A DNA stretch of 64,000 nucleotides from Tubiluchus corallicola. Taxonomy: Eukaryota > Priapulida > Priapulimorpha > Priapulimorphida > Tubiluchidae. The translations under genes and the position numbers were made by a program. Below the pieces are notes generated by a model, which ran no database searches, had not been told where the DNA came from, and was given only the letters and a program-made list of their open reading frames with translations. Positions 52,528-63,725 of the stretch are shown piece after piece. Numbering within the stretch: the stretch's first letter is position 1; each line of letters opens with the position of its first letter. Location: assembly GCA_030141605.1 (NCBI GenBank), contig JAQGDQ010000189.1, positions 186,001-250,000 on the forward strand. Reading direction: 5' to 3'.

Positions 52528-55127
52528 TTATAAATCCGTCTTGTAGCCTTCCTTTGTCAGTTTCATTCCCAAAGTTTTCGGACTGGTGAAGATGTTGTTC
52601 GATTTAATCTCATTTGTTTCGTTGTACGCCTTGTGCCACATCAAGTTCCTCTTTTCCACGGAGTCTCCCTGCTCCATTGCCTTCCTTCCGCTGATCATCA
52701 TCAGGCCGCAGGAGGAAACGGTAACGGCTAACGCCCACCACATGCACTTTATTCTGGCCCTGTCTCTGGCAGTTTGCATTACTTTGAACCTAAAGAAACA
52801 AAAAAATATTGTTCCACCTTGATCAACATCATGAAAATAAAATTTCTATCACAAAGTAAACGACCAAAAATATCACTGCGGTTAGAGTTAAAGGAAGACA
52901 GGATGATTTTTCATATACTACCTCATTTTGAAGTAAGATAAAAACTACACATTTTAACACAATTAATACTGCAAAAGTGTTTCTCATAATTGAATAATAG
53001 ATTAAAATCCTTATTAACGACGGACGAGCCCATCTACTGACGACATCACAAACGAACATAGTTTTCAACAAGAAAAATATTCCATGGGCGTGTGTTGCAC
53101 ATGTTTGCGAAAGAGAAAATTGAAGTTCTGCACTACTGTAAGAGATTCAGTGTGTTGTACTAAAATTCGGTAAGAATTAAGGTAAAAATTCAAATTTGTA
53201 ATTTACCGCTGTGTTCACATATGAGCTGTCGAACATGTGCAACATGTCACAAATGAACACCTCTGAATTGAGAGGTACAACACCCGTTTTTTTGTGTGCA
53301 ACACTTCCAAAATGCTGGCATTAGTGCTCATCTCAGTAGCGAATGGCGAAGAACTGGTGGCATTTGTAATAATTCTTTCACGTAAGTCATTTTTGGCAGA
53401 ATTGATGTTGCCTTTCGATATTTTAAAGAGTAGATTATTTTGACTTACAGTTTAAGATTGGGGCCAGTTTTGTTTTAATACAGTGGCTTCAAATAGATCA
53501 GTAATGTAATTTGTTTTTGTAAATAATGTTATAAAGCATCAAAGCTAATACTTTGGGTATTCAGAAGTCATACAAAAAATTATAAGAATAATTAAAAATG
53601 AGAGTTTTGAAATTACAAGAGAAAACTTGCATTTTTATTCATTAGTTCAATTAATTTCCACAAGCGTGTATTACAGTATCATAAATAACTGTTCTTAATC
53701 ATGATATTGTCTGTTCTCAAACCGCTAAAAAATGTCTAAATGAACAACTAAAACTGGAAATTTCAGGACGGAGTGGAAAACTTTATCCCTCAAAATATTT
53801 CAGTCGAACAAACTCGTGCCGACAATTAGGTTCACAGCGTTTCAGTTAAAATCAATAGATGAATTGAACCAGCTTGAAGCAAGCATGCTCAAACGGCAGT
53901 ACTGCGCATGCGCACAAGAAGCAGTAAAACACGCATTCAACATTTCTCGGCTTTCAGCTTCCTCTAAAGTGGCTGCTGGCAAATTTTTTGCAGCTTACAG
54001 CAGTCAGATTAAAATATAACAAAGTCTTAAGGCAATAATTTACAATAGTTATAATCCGTGTTGTATAAATTTGTAATCTAGGATCACGTACTTGTGCAAT
54101 ACATGAAGGACTGCAATCTGCACTTTGTTTTAAATACCAAATTAAACTCACCTAATTGTGTTTGGTACTTCCTCCATTGAGGCATATCGTTTTACCCAAA
54201 CCAACAACCTCTTATCGAATTTTGACGGGCTGTGTACGTGCGCCATCTCTGTCAATAAAAAATAGTATCAATTGCTATGAAGCTATTTATGTCAAACACA
54301 AAAAAATCAGTAATTACTACGTACAATAGTTTGCATAAATATGCGCGTGAATTAGTTGTTCAATGTTGTCCAGTTGTTCCGTGAAAAAATACAACTTTAT
54401 ATTAAAGCAAAGTTGAGAAATCTAGTATGTTGTAGCGTTATTACCCGTACATTGCTAGGCATCATTAGTAATTACAACACTGGATTAAAATTTACAAAAA
54501 TTTTAAAGTTTTTAATGCCAATAGAGATGGTGAGACCTCACTATATTAAGATAACGTGTTATTGCGTGTTATAGACATACACACACATATATATAGACAT
54601 GTACATTTGTATTACACATAATATACATGTACAGGAAAACTGTCGCTCGTGCATTCCAACATCATCATGACCATTACGGTATTGCAGACATTGAGCAGGC
54701 CGAACTCTAAACTAAATCTGCCCTCAAGACATGTAAATTAACGGCAAAGAAAACGTCACACCGCGATGCCAGTTCACAGAATAGCAAAAAGCAAATTAAA
54801 TTCAACTATATAAATTTAATATGATTTGAAATAAAGCTCAAAAAGGAATCTAGCTGCGTCGAAATAATTCAGTAGGAATACCTAGAGAAAAACAAAGCTG
54901 TTCTAATAAACTGGTTCATTTAAAACAAAATACAAAAAAGATTTTTGCATAATAATGCGATCCGGATGTCTGGTAAACGCCGTTTACACAGTAACAGCGA
55001 ACTATGATGATTAACCCAATTTTGAAATTATATTTTCCAATTTCTTACCTGTTTGTACAGCAGCCGACGTTCTAATGGTTCTCTGACAAAGACGAAACAA
55101 CGATTGTACTCCCTTTGTGCTACTCAT
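52528..55127 (-). CDS. FAM162-like mitochondrial membrane protein, copy A
   Basis: Three coding exons on the complement: 55127-55049, 54248-54152 and 52789-52528; 145 aa with matching phases. Residues 1-26 (STKGVQSLFRLCQRTIRTSA) are basic and hydroxylated without acids, as in a mitochondrial presequence. Next comes the family core, SPSKFDKRLLVWVKRYASME then EVPNTIRFKV, to be compared with the FAM162A pattern W-K-K-I-L-I-W-S-G-R-F-K...IPETV. The helix ARDRARIK leads into one transmembrane segment (about 74-93), followed by GRKAMEQGDSVEKRNLMWHK. Human FAM162A (154 aa, hypoxia-induced, linked to mitochondrial cell death) has the same layout. The gene is on the strand opposite to DTL-A. Confidence 0.85.
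52870..53440 (+). repeat. Dispersed repeat R1, copy D
   Basis: Matches copies A and C from AAAGGAAGACAGGATGATTT through GAAAATTGAAGTTCTGCACT to AGAACTGGTGGCATT. It lies in intron 2 of FAM162-A, near its last exon. Confidence 0.75.
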
Positions 55128-55308
55128 CGTGAAATTTATAGTTACGTCAGTAAGATTCGAAAGTTTTAATTTTTTTGATTCACGCAAAGCTGAACAAATT
55201 CGAAAGTTTTAATTTTTATGATTCACGCAAAGCTGAACAACTCAAAGGTCAGACAGCTGCTGTCTGTGAGTTCAGGCTGTACCAGTACGGGCTTATGAAC
55301 ATCACAGA

Positions 55309-55328
55309 TCACGTGACCACTGACGTCA
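55309..55328. promoter_or_regulatory. E-box plus CRE upstream of FAM162-A
   Basis: TCACGTGA (55309-55316) and TGACGTCA (55321-55328), each a perfect palindrome, lie about 180-200 bases before the start codon. ACGTG is also the core of the hypoxia response element, which is of interest because vertebrate FAM162A responds to HIF-1. Confidence 0.5.
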
Positions 55329-55382
55329 TACGTTCCTATGCCGCCAGACAAGCGATATGAGCAGAATCAGGAGGACAAATTC

Positions 55383-56917
55383 TGCAGGACAAATTCAGCC
55401 GTAGAGTCTCCAATGAGCAATGGCCGCTTCGTTTAATCGGTTGAAGGGTCATTTCTTGTCCATTTTACTCATTTAGTCAACACACCACGCTTACAACAAT
55501 AACCAAAGCAAACAAACGAATAACGCTGATGTCTCCAAAGTCCAAAGCAACTAGATTTTCCTGGCACCAAAAGAAAAGAGACACCTAATTTTCTGCACCT
55601 ATGCTCAAGCGAGTCATATAGTCGCTATTTGGTATTTTATTGTAATAAAATAAGCAATGGAGGTGTATGCAACACAAATTTAAAAATCCTAAATTTTTAA
55701 TCCTATTAGAACAATTCTAATTCTTGTACAATATAGCTTACAAATTTACTTTGATTTTACTTTGATTTAATTTGTTTTGAGAACTTAAAAATAAACAAAA
55801 TTTTTAAACATTCTGTTCCATACAGTTTTTAGTATTCATATGTAAATGTAAAATTAATTTAAAGCTGTGGGCTGAAATCAATTTTTTTCATAAAGAGAAT
55901 GTAACTTTAGCTCTTTTACCGTACATAGTTCTACTGTTTGAAGTTATAGCTATATATATATATATATATATTATTATATTATATTACAATATATTCTCTA
56001 TATAGAGCCACAGGCTCACAGCTGTCAAGTTTCAGATTAAGCTGTAATTTATTATAACATATGTCAGAAATGACCCGATTTCAACAATCCATAACATGAA
56101 AAAATGACACTGACATAATTTCCTTTTCAATAGATGGTTTAGAAGGCAACAACTGTTTATTATACACATATAATCGCAAATCGTGTGTAATACGTCAGAA
56201 ACTAACACATCTGAACTGAGAAGTACAGCGCCTGTATTTTTACCTATATTTTTGCAAACTGACTGTAGACCATAGCCTTAGAAACACACATTTGCAGCTG
56301 GTATAGCCACTATAATAAACACCTTAAAGAAACTAGGATCACTGAGTAATTTTATTTTGCTTTTCGCCTGTTTCAGAATTCCAGTTAACTGTCACAACAC
56401 AAAATATGCAGGGCTTATAACTTATACCTGAAAAAGAGTATAAGAACTCAGATTTTGAACTGCAAAAAAGGTCGCTATGCAAGGGTATAAAAATACATCA
56501 AAATGTGGAATTATATAAACAAATTTTGCAGTAAACACAATAAGTATCACAATATAATTCTAAATGGTTTATCACAGAGAAAAGTTGGCACTGTCTGTGT
56601 TACATAAATAAACAATAAATTTGCAGAATACAAAACTAAATATGTATCACAGCACATAAGTAATAAGTATAAACAAAAAAAGTATCTTTATAAAATTACA
56701 GTTTATGTATAAACTTGTATAAACTTTCCACAAAAATATTATAAAAACTAGAGTATCCTAAAAATACAAAATCCAGCCAAAATAGATCTTTGGTTCAATC
56801 TCACAGTGAACAAAGATGAAGAGAAAAATAAATAAAGATATTCGAATGAAAACCGAATTCGTTTAGTAAATGTTTTTTTATGAAAAAAACATTAAACAAT
56901 TATCATTCACTAAACTG
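55383..56917. other. Spacer between the two FAM162-like genes
   Basis: AT-rich. A (TA)n run lies near 55951-55970 and a fragment of R1 at about 56195-56290. No gene was recognised; the right part should contain the 3' UTR of FAM162-B. Confidence 0.5.
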
Positions 56918-57131
56918 TTATTTAGATTTTGATTTCTGTTCAGCTGCTTTTGCGGCTTCATTAAATTTCCTATGCCATTCTTTGTTACGCCTCTCCACCG
57001 AGTCGCCTCTCTTTTTCAGAGTCTTCCCTACCATAATCCCACCCGTTACGAAGAGGAGGATAGTTGCCGGGATGGAGTACGCCATGGTCTTAGCTCGTGC
57101 CTTGTCTCTTGCCTTTACCATTGTGATGACT
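56918..57131 (-). CDS. FAM162-like protein, copy B, last exon
   Basis: The complement exon encodes VITMVKARDKARAKTMAYSI, a transmembrane stretch (PATILLFVTGGIMVG) and KTLKKRGDSVERRNKEWHRK before a Lys/Ala/Glu tail. Charge pattern, membrane segment and GDSVExRN block parallel copy A, and the acceptor (GATTTTTAG, exon edge 57131) has the same phase. Overall identity is modest, so the duplication is old or this is a distinct family member. The expected upstream exon with the K-F-D-K...W block was not found in the next 1.5 kb. The gene may have a distant first exon, start at an internal Met, or be a remnant. Confidence 0.65.
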
Positions 57132-57388
57132 CTAAAAATCATCGTAAATACCGCAAATTAAGTAGTATGGACAATTCGTGTTCGTGTCACCTAGAACTCA
57201 CGGTTTTAAATTTGAAGCCAACTGGAGAAAAACTTTGGAAACGTGCAGACACAAACAGATCAATAGCAGTAAAGGAAAGCTGTGTTAAATAATGATTTTG
57301 ATTAAATTGGTGATTAAATTAATAATTCAAGATTAAATGCTTGACGATGCAAGATTAAACTATCGTCGTGGATAGAAGCCTAGTTAGG

Positions 57389-57670
57389 TGTGGCATCACG
57401 TGACCAGCCGATGTTCGACCGGCTGGCTCAGAAGTAAAAATTGATGATGTAATCCTTATGTGCAGAAGCTCACGGCGCATTAGGTAGTTAGACAAAAGTG
57501 TTTTGAGGCCCGCACCTCGGGAGAGATTAGGAACTGACTTGAAGACCGAGGGCTGGCATTACTATCCTCTTATATTTACCGTGTTGTGTTTGTTGTTTAA
57601 TAAATGTGTAGTTTATTAAATAAAGTCTTGATAGTTTGCCATGCCCATCGTGGCTACCTCACACGCCACA
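57389..57670 (+). mobile_element. Solo-LTR-like sequence
   Basis: Begins TGTGGCATCACGTGACC and ends CTCACACGCCACA, giving complementary TGTGGC/GCCACA ends. CTTATATTTACC and AATAAAGTCTTG stand where an LTR would have a TATA region and poly(A) signal. No target duplication was found, so confidence is limited. Confidence 0.45.
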
Positions 57671-58239
57671 CAATAAACAACAATAATGAGCAAGCAGCAT
57701 TAACCACAAGAATAAACAAACTTTAATCAAATTATTTTACTATAGCATCATCATTTCGGAAACACTTTAGACCATAACTCAGGAAAATTTAAGCCTCGCC
57801 AACTCACGGAATACCCAGATAGAGATCAGACTTTGTCTTCGTTGAAAAAAATACAATCGAAGGATGAAGACACTTTATCAAAATTACGTCACCATTAATT
57901 TTCATTAACTTTCATATGCAGTATATCACTAATTTATTATTTTTACTAAATTACCATACCTGTTGGATAAACATTCGTTATTTTTCACTGAGTGCCAGAC
58001 GTTAGTTGGGGGGGGGGGGGGCATACTGAATAGAAAAGTAAAAAATAACTTCATGTAATGTAATCGGTTTTGTACTGGAAAAAACTGAAGATGTAATTTT
58101 TAATGTTAGGAAAAGTCGACAGTAAATTAATCAATTTAAACAGGTAAGTAACTTCAAAACGGTAAGCGAAGTAAGCACAAATCGGCCATACTACTGTCAA
58201 TGTTCAGTGGAGCAAAGCTGGTATTGTAAGAAAGCTTTA

Positions 58240-58680
58240 AGAAAGGACTAAACAGCTTTTGTAATTCTCTATATTTAACCAATCACGACACGGTAAATTC
58301 AAAATGGCGTCTTCTAAACTTTTTCTATTCATGTCACGTGTTTTCAGATTATGATAATTCCCTCCATTTAACCAATCACGACATGGTAAATTCAAAATGG
58401 CGGCTTCTAAACTTTTTCTATTCATGCCACATGTTTTCAGATTATGATAATTCCCTCCATTTAACCAATCACGACACGGTAAACTCAAAATGGCTGCGTT
58501 TAAATTTTTTCTGTTCATGTCACGTGTTTTCAGATTATGATAAATCCTTCCATTTAACCAATCACGACACGGTAAACTCAAAATGGCTGCGTTTAAACTT
58601 TTTCTGTTCATGTCACGTGTTTTCAGATTATGATAATTCCCTCCATTTAACCAATCACGACACGGTAAACTCAATATGAG
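58240..58680 (+). repeat. 93-bp tandem array with CCAAT, YY1-like and E-box motifs
   Basis: Between four and five units of 93 bp. Every unit holds TTAACCAATCACGACA, CAAAATGGC (as AAAATGGCGGC in one) and, between units, TGTCACGTG or a variant, followed by TTTTCAGATTATGATAA. CCAAT recurs from 58279 at 93-bp steps. Because 93 is divisible by three, a 167-codon frame is open on the complement; there is no other sign of coding. Confidence 0.9.
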
Positions 58681-58684
58681 TATA

Positions 58685-58950
58685 TTATAACTGTTAAAAC
58701 CGTTGTTATTAAAATAGGATGCGATGCGAGACGTTATCAAGTGTACACAAATGCGTTGTGCAGTTAACCTTTGACGTTTTAACGATCATGGTCAATTGCT
58801 GGAACTGTGAAAAGACTTACTGTGCAGGTTTTAAAGTCCAAGTCGTTTTTAAGTGCAAAGTAACCGTTTAGGTTTGTTTTACTTTTTTACTATTTTGTGC
58901 TAAGAGATGTGGATCAAAACGAATAATAAACGAGAAAACATCAGATACAA
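58685..58950 (+). repeat. Dispersed repeat R5, solitary copy
   Basis: CTGTTAAAACCGTTGTTATT through CAATTGCTGGAACTGTGAAA to GTTTAGGTTTGTTTTACT, the same sequence that follows each DTL gene, here without one. Confidence 0.75.
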
Positions 58951-59086
58951 ACGACTGTATTAAAGTCTCAATTGATTATTATTATTATCACTAGTGGACC
59001 TCACACCCGAACTTTGGACCGAATCGGTTTAACTAACCTTGTGTCGTAATTTTTCGATTTTGCATGGTCTTCTCGCGGACGCGTTC

Positions 59087-62000
59087 TCAATTACCTTTGC
59101 ACTGTGCATTTTTAAAACAACGGAGGGTGTAGTAAGTTACATTTTTCAGGAAAAAAATTGTGTTCATGTTATTACGTATTATCTGGCTTGTCACTAAATG
59201 GGATTAGTTTTTGTAGGCTGAGGCAAATCGCGTCATCCCAGCATTTATTATAATTGCATCTGTCTTCTCAGTGCTCCATATCAAATGTGCTGTTTTGTTA
59301 TTTTTTGTTTTATTTATTTTTTGAAATTCGGACTAATAAATAAGGACTAGGAAACATTTTATTCTATTCTGTTCGCATGGAACTAACAAAATATTGGCTA
59401 ATAGTAATAGTAAAATGTAAAGGTGCTACTTTGCAGGTACAGGTAATAACATACAAACGACCTAGCAGTTGTATTTTGTCCGTAGCTTTTCCCAATATAA
59501 TTATTTTGTTGATGTTTTTATATATTGTTTCCCCGCCTATATTGATTCATATTGTTACCATTATTTTCAATATTTCTTCTTTTTATCATTTTTGCCTTTA
59601 TTGTTACCTCTTTTACACCAACTTACTATGTACATTGTTATTTTTTTTGTAGATTTTGTTGTAAATTTATAGGAACTCTACTTTAAAAAATAAGTTGCTC
59701 CTTCGCGACCGTAAGCGTCTGGTGCATTTTGTATGGCTTCATAAAAAACTTGGTCTCATTAAGCAGCTGTTTCATTATAATTGATAATTTTCGTAAGTTT
59801 CCGCTCCTCAAACAATGGGGTTTCCTGCAAAATTATAAATGAAATGCATTTGCCTACTTTAGGCAGATAAAAAATCGGTCTAACACGAAAACATTAAAAC
59901 GTAACTGCAGTGTTTTGCCCTGTAACAATGTACAGTATCACTTGTCTGGAATCAGCCAATGTAGAAAATTTCAACTATCCAGGCACAATACTCTGATACA
60001 TGTTGGCCTCAAGTCTAGTCTATTTTTAAGGAGAAATTCCTGTTAAAAGATGAAACAACCTTACTTTCTCTTTGGCTGATTGGTTGAGTTTTTGTAGAAT
60101 AGCAGCCGACTTGGGCTGTACCAAGCAGGCGATCAATAAAATGGTGCCATGATCACGGAAGTTTGCACCAGACTAGCTGCTCGATAGGCTAAGTTAGAGT
60201 GCCTGAAAGAAAGGGCGTTTTTCTTGTTTTTTTCCAATTAAATCACTTGTAAATGTTTAAACAATAGCATAGTCGGATACCCTGAATAAAACAGTACCTA
60301 ATTTGTAATCATTTAGTTATGTCTGTACTCATACAGCATCAAAAATGTCATAGGTCTTACAAGACCTATTTTGAATGGTGCGGTCCTGAAGGATTTGGTC
60401 TTTAATTATTTTGACTGATGCTTTAGTTAATGTCTTCCATTTATAAAATAATGATTCAAAATTTATTTTAGTTTTTTAGCTCATTAAGTGGGATAGTCCC
60501 ATTTGCCAGCAACAAACTCTAAAGCAGACTCATAAAAAATGTCGAGATATCTGCAAAGCATTCCCATGCAGACCTGTGCCAGGCAGCTCCATGGTAGGAC
60601 GTCCTCAATATCCATATATTCAATGTTGAGCAGTTTCACTAGCTGTGCTGCGGACAATCTTGCATTTCAGGGGTATGACTTCAAAAAGGCTCCCCCTTCT
60701 GTCTGCAAGTTTTCGAGAACAGATCCACACGTTTTTGTACTTGCCAACGAGGAAGGTACAGTGCACCTGTACGACAGCAACCTTCCAGGTGAAGCTAGTT
60801 TAATAAGGACGTGGTCTGCTCATTCAAATGCAGTGTTCCACGTATCGTGGATGCCAGGTGAATCAAAGCTTGTCACGGTGTCTGGAGATCAGAAATGCAT
60901 CTTATGGGATGTTACCACTAATGCACTTTTGGCCACATTGAAAGGTCACAAGCGCAGCGTAAAATCTGTGGATTTTTGTCGCGACGACAGAAACGTTTTG
61001 GCAACCGGATCGAGAGACGGAAACGTCATGGTCTGGGATCTGCGAATGAATAACAGAAGTGGATTTCATCGAGCCATGAAGGTCATCGCGAATGCACATG
61101 TGACCCAGGAACGTGATGTCAGATCTAAACCACGAAGTGTCACCTCGGTCGCTTTTCAAAGCGACCACATGTTGTACTCGTCCGGCGCAACTGATGCAAC
61201 AATAAAAGGCTGGGACTTGCGGACTAGTTGCTACACCCACTTTCCAAAGTACCTGTTTCCTTATTGTGGTAGAGGTGATCGCAGACGTGGTTTCTCGCAC
61301 ATCATGTTCGATACTGGATATACGAAACTTGTCGCTAACTGCATGGATAACGTCATCTACGTTTACGACTGCATCACTTTTTCGAGCGAACCCATCGCGA
61401 GTTTTGCCGGCCATTTGAACTCTTCTTTTTACGTGAAGTCGACATTATCTCCGGAAGATCAGTTTCTGGTAACCGGATCCGGAGACGGCAATGCGTACAT
61501 TTATGATTTCTCCAGACCTCGTGCAGTTCCGTACGTTTTACAAGGTCATGCAGCGGAAGTGACTGACGTCACCTGGTGTCCAACTGACATCACGAAAGTG
61601 GTTACCTGCGGAGATGACACAACGATGATGTGGCGTCTGTCTCGCCAGCCGCATTCGTACCTGGACCATGCAGGAACGGCAAAGAAGAGTGAAATTCCTT
61701 CAGGACGAATGAGTTGGCAACCTCTAAACACCTACACTGAGCTGGAGAAAACACCTAAGAAACAGGTTCTGAAACCTAGCACAGCATCTGCCGTTTGTTC
61801 AAGTCCATTAAAAGAGAACAGTTGCAATATTGCAAAAGCGAGTGAATCTGTCAAATTCGACGACAAAGTGTGTGAATACTCGCAATCTCCAACGGCCAAT
61901 TTACCAAATTCAGTTCTAGATGGTGTGAGAACTCTTAGCTCGAAAAAGCAAAAGGAGAATGGTTGTGAGAAGGAAAGAGGAAACGTCACGCCCGAATCGA

Positions 62001-62610
62001 AGACTCCGTCACCAAGCTGCTCAAAGACGAAGCGAAAGAGACGTTCTACTACAAAGTGTGAAACACTGTTATCCTATTTTAATGCTGACGAAAACTCAAA
62101 ACCTAAAACAAGCTAGGCAGTTGCTGTAGGTCAAAGGTTAAGTGCACCACAGCAATGCATCTTAACTACAACCGTCACATGAGTTGTGGGTATAGCAAAG
62201 CCTTCTGCTGCATCAGCTCAGTAATTTGCTCGGGAACAAGAAAAAATGAAGATTCTAGCTAGCTGTTAAAACTGTTATTATTACAATAGGATGGGCTGCG
62301 AGGCGTTATCAAGTGTACACACATGTGCTGCGTGGTACACTTAACCTTTGGCCTATTCACGATCATCGTCAATTGCTGGAACTGTGAAAAGACTTACTTT
62401 GCAGGTTTTAAAGTCCAAGTCGTTTTAAGTGCAAAGTAACTGTTTAGGTTTGTTTTACTATTTTGTGAAAAGAGACATGGATCAAAACGAACAATCTTAC
62501 TCAGAACTTTTCCTCTATAGAATGTTCACTTATCTCACTTTGGCTTTAAAATTACTCAATATCCCTTTAATGTGACGTTAATTTAGATTATAACTGATAC
62601 AAAATTTAAA
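59087..62610 (+). repeat. Segmental duplication, copy B (DTL-B block)
   Basis: Direct duplicate of 48707-51600. It is interrupted in the 5' flank by about 0.9 kb (59462-60355) that copy A lacks; that insert includes parts of R6 and R7. Flanks, 5' UTR and coding region are all similar, so this was a DNA-level duplication. Confidence 0.88.
60539..62116 (+). CDS. DTL/Cdt2, copy B (diverged paralogue)
   Basis: Intronless 525-residue copy of the DTL gene at 49237, intact from ATG to TAG. Both WDxR DDB1-docking motifs (VMVWDLR, IKGWDLR) and the C-terminal PIP-like KCETLLSYFNAD are kept. Two in-frame losses explain the whole length difference: 13 residues around KKRKR, the basic insert between propeller blades, and 20 residues after SVLDG containing QNWL. 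Many substitutions elsewhere are conservative, and no frame has been lost, which argues for selection on protein function. Because the candidate NLS and an E2F-like upstream site are both missing, altered localisation or expression is possible (inference). Confidence 0.92.
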   Translation: MSRYLQSIPMQTCARQLHGRTSSISIYSMLSSFTSCAADNLAFQGYDFKKAPPSVCKFSRTDPHVFVLANEEGTVHLYDSNLPGEASLIRTWSAHSNAVFHVSWMPGESKLVTVSGDQKCILWDVTTNALLATLKGHKRSVKSVDFCRDDRNVLATGSRDGNVMVWDLRMNNRSGFHRAMKVIANAHVTQERDVRSKPRSVTSVAFQSDHMLYSSGATDATIKGWDLRTSCYTHFPKYLFPYCGRGDRRRGFSHIMFDTGYTKLVANCMDNVIYVYDCITFSSEPIASFAGHLNSSFYVKSTLSPEDQFLVTGSGDGNAYIYDFSRPRAVPYVLQGHAAEVTDVTWCPTDITKVVTCGDDTTMMWRLSRQPHSYLDHAGTAKKSEIPSGRMSWQPLNTYTELEKTPKKQVLKPSTASAVCSSPLKENSCNIAKASESVKFDDKVCEYSQSPTANLPNSVLDGVRTLSSKKQKENGCEKERGNVTPESKTPSPSCSKTKRKRRSTTKCETLLSYFNADENSKPKTS

Positions 62611-62634
62611 GCAAAAAGCACAACATTCAAAGCC

Positions 62635-62790
62635 TGTTTTTCTTGTGCAATGCATTTCCGAAATGCAGTCACTAGTGTCCGTCTATCTAGAGAATGGCGA
62701 AATGCATGCAACAGCGAAGAACTAGTGGCGCAAACGCACTACTGTGCTTGTGTGGTAATAATTCTTTCAGTCAAGTCAGTTTTGTTGTTA
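62635..62790 (+). repeat. Dispersed repeat R1, partial copy
   Basis: TGCAATGCATTTCCGAAATG and GCGAAGAACTAGTGGCGC match the right end of R1. It marks where similarity between the two DTL blocks stops. Confidence 0.65.
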
Positions 62791-63224
62791 TTATTATTAT
62801 TAATCAACTATTCTTGCAACAGGGACATGCGAGAAGTTATACAAAAATAGTATAATCTCTTTAACTATCAGAAAAAAACAAATGATTTATGCACACAAAC
62901 TACAAGTATACCCAAATTGCGTAATATATTTATTTTTTCTAAAAACACGCTTCCACACAGACCAAAATGAAAGGCAGACACAATCTTCTTTCAATGTACA
63001 GAGTTGTTCCAGCACGTAATGGCAAAACTTATGCACAATCAAACTAGTAGCTTTAACATCTGCAGTACCACATACGTTCGTGTACCTAATAAACTATACA
63101 ATAATGTCAACAGACAAATTTCATGTATTATACAACAAAAGTCTAGCACCATAATCTTAGTCAATTTATACAAGCACTCACAGTGTTATAAAAAGAAAAC
63201 AACTGTTATTAGACGTTTATAAAA

Positions 63225-63725
63225 TGCTCAAAATATAAAAATGTCACAGCCATTTCGACTATAGCCTGCAGTCATCAAAAGTGATAGATTACGCAAGCAA
63301 ACAATCGGTATAAACAAATTATAATGCGATAGATGACAGGATGGTTTAATATAAACATCGTGTTTTGTGTCGTAAATCAACCAAATAAAAAAATTATTTA
63401 ACGGAATTGAGAAAACATCAGATACAAATGACTTTATTAAAGTCTCCATTGATTATTAACAAAAACAAGAACAACAATGGACGCGCGCTCAAATTCCGGC
63501 GCTAAACTAATTATAACGTTGCAGTGCCATCTATCGTGATTTATGTAAATTATGATTAACGAACAAACTCTCATCATTACATATAACCAGTACATTCCGT
63601 ATTGTAGACTCTGCCTATGTAAGTGGTTGTTTGTTTCTGTAATCTAACATTGATAATGACTGTGGACTGCAGTCGAAATGTCTGTGAAATTTTTTTTTAA
63701 CATTTTATAAGGTTTTAATAAAAGT
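63225..63725. mobile_element. Second Penelope-like / hammerhead-like inverted pair
   Basis: On the complement near 63290-63238, TTGATGACTGCAGGCTATAG then TCGAAATGGCTGTGACAT; on the plus strand near 63650-63720, TTGATAATGACTGTGGACTG then CAGTCGAAATGTCTG and TTTTAATAAAAG. The arrangement and motif order repeat those at 45420-46440, with different hairpin sequences (GACTGTGGACTGCAGTC can pair). Confidence 0.4.

Noticed and set aside
53816-54019. Plus-strand 67-codon frame
   Set aside because: It is within the FAM162-A intron 2 region on the opposite strand, with no family resemblance or splice support.
57180-57300. Candidate upstream exon for FAM162-B with donors AAAACC/GTGAGT or TCTAG/GTGACA
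   Set aside because: Neither frame gives the K-F-D-K...W block expected from copy A, so no exon was called.
58237-58740. Minus-strand 167-codon frame with 31-residue repeats
   Set aside because: It is an artefact of a 93-bp unit; it contains promoter-type words, has no homology, and has no splice or start context.
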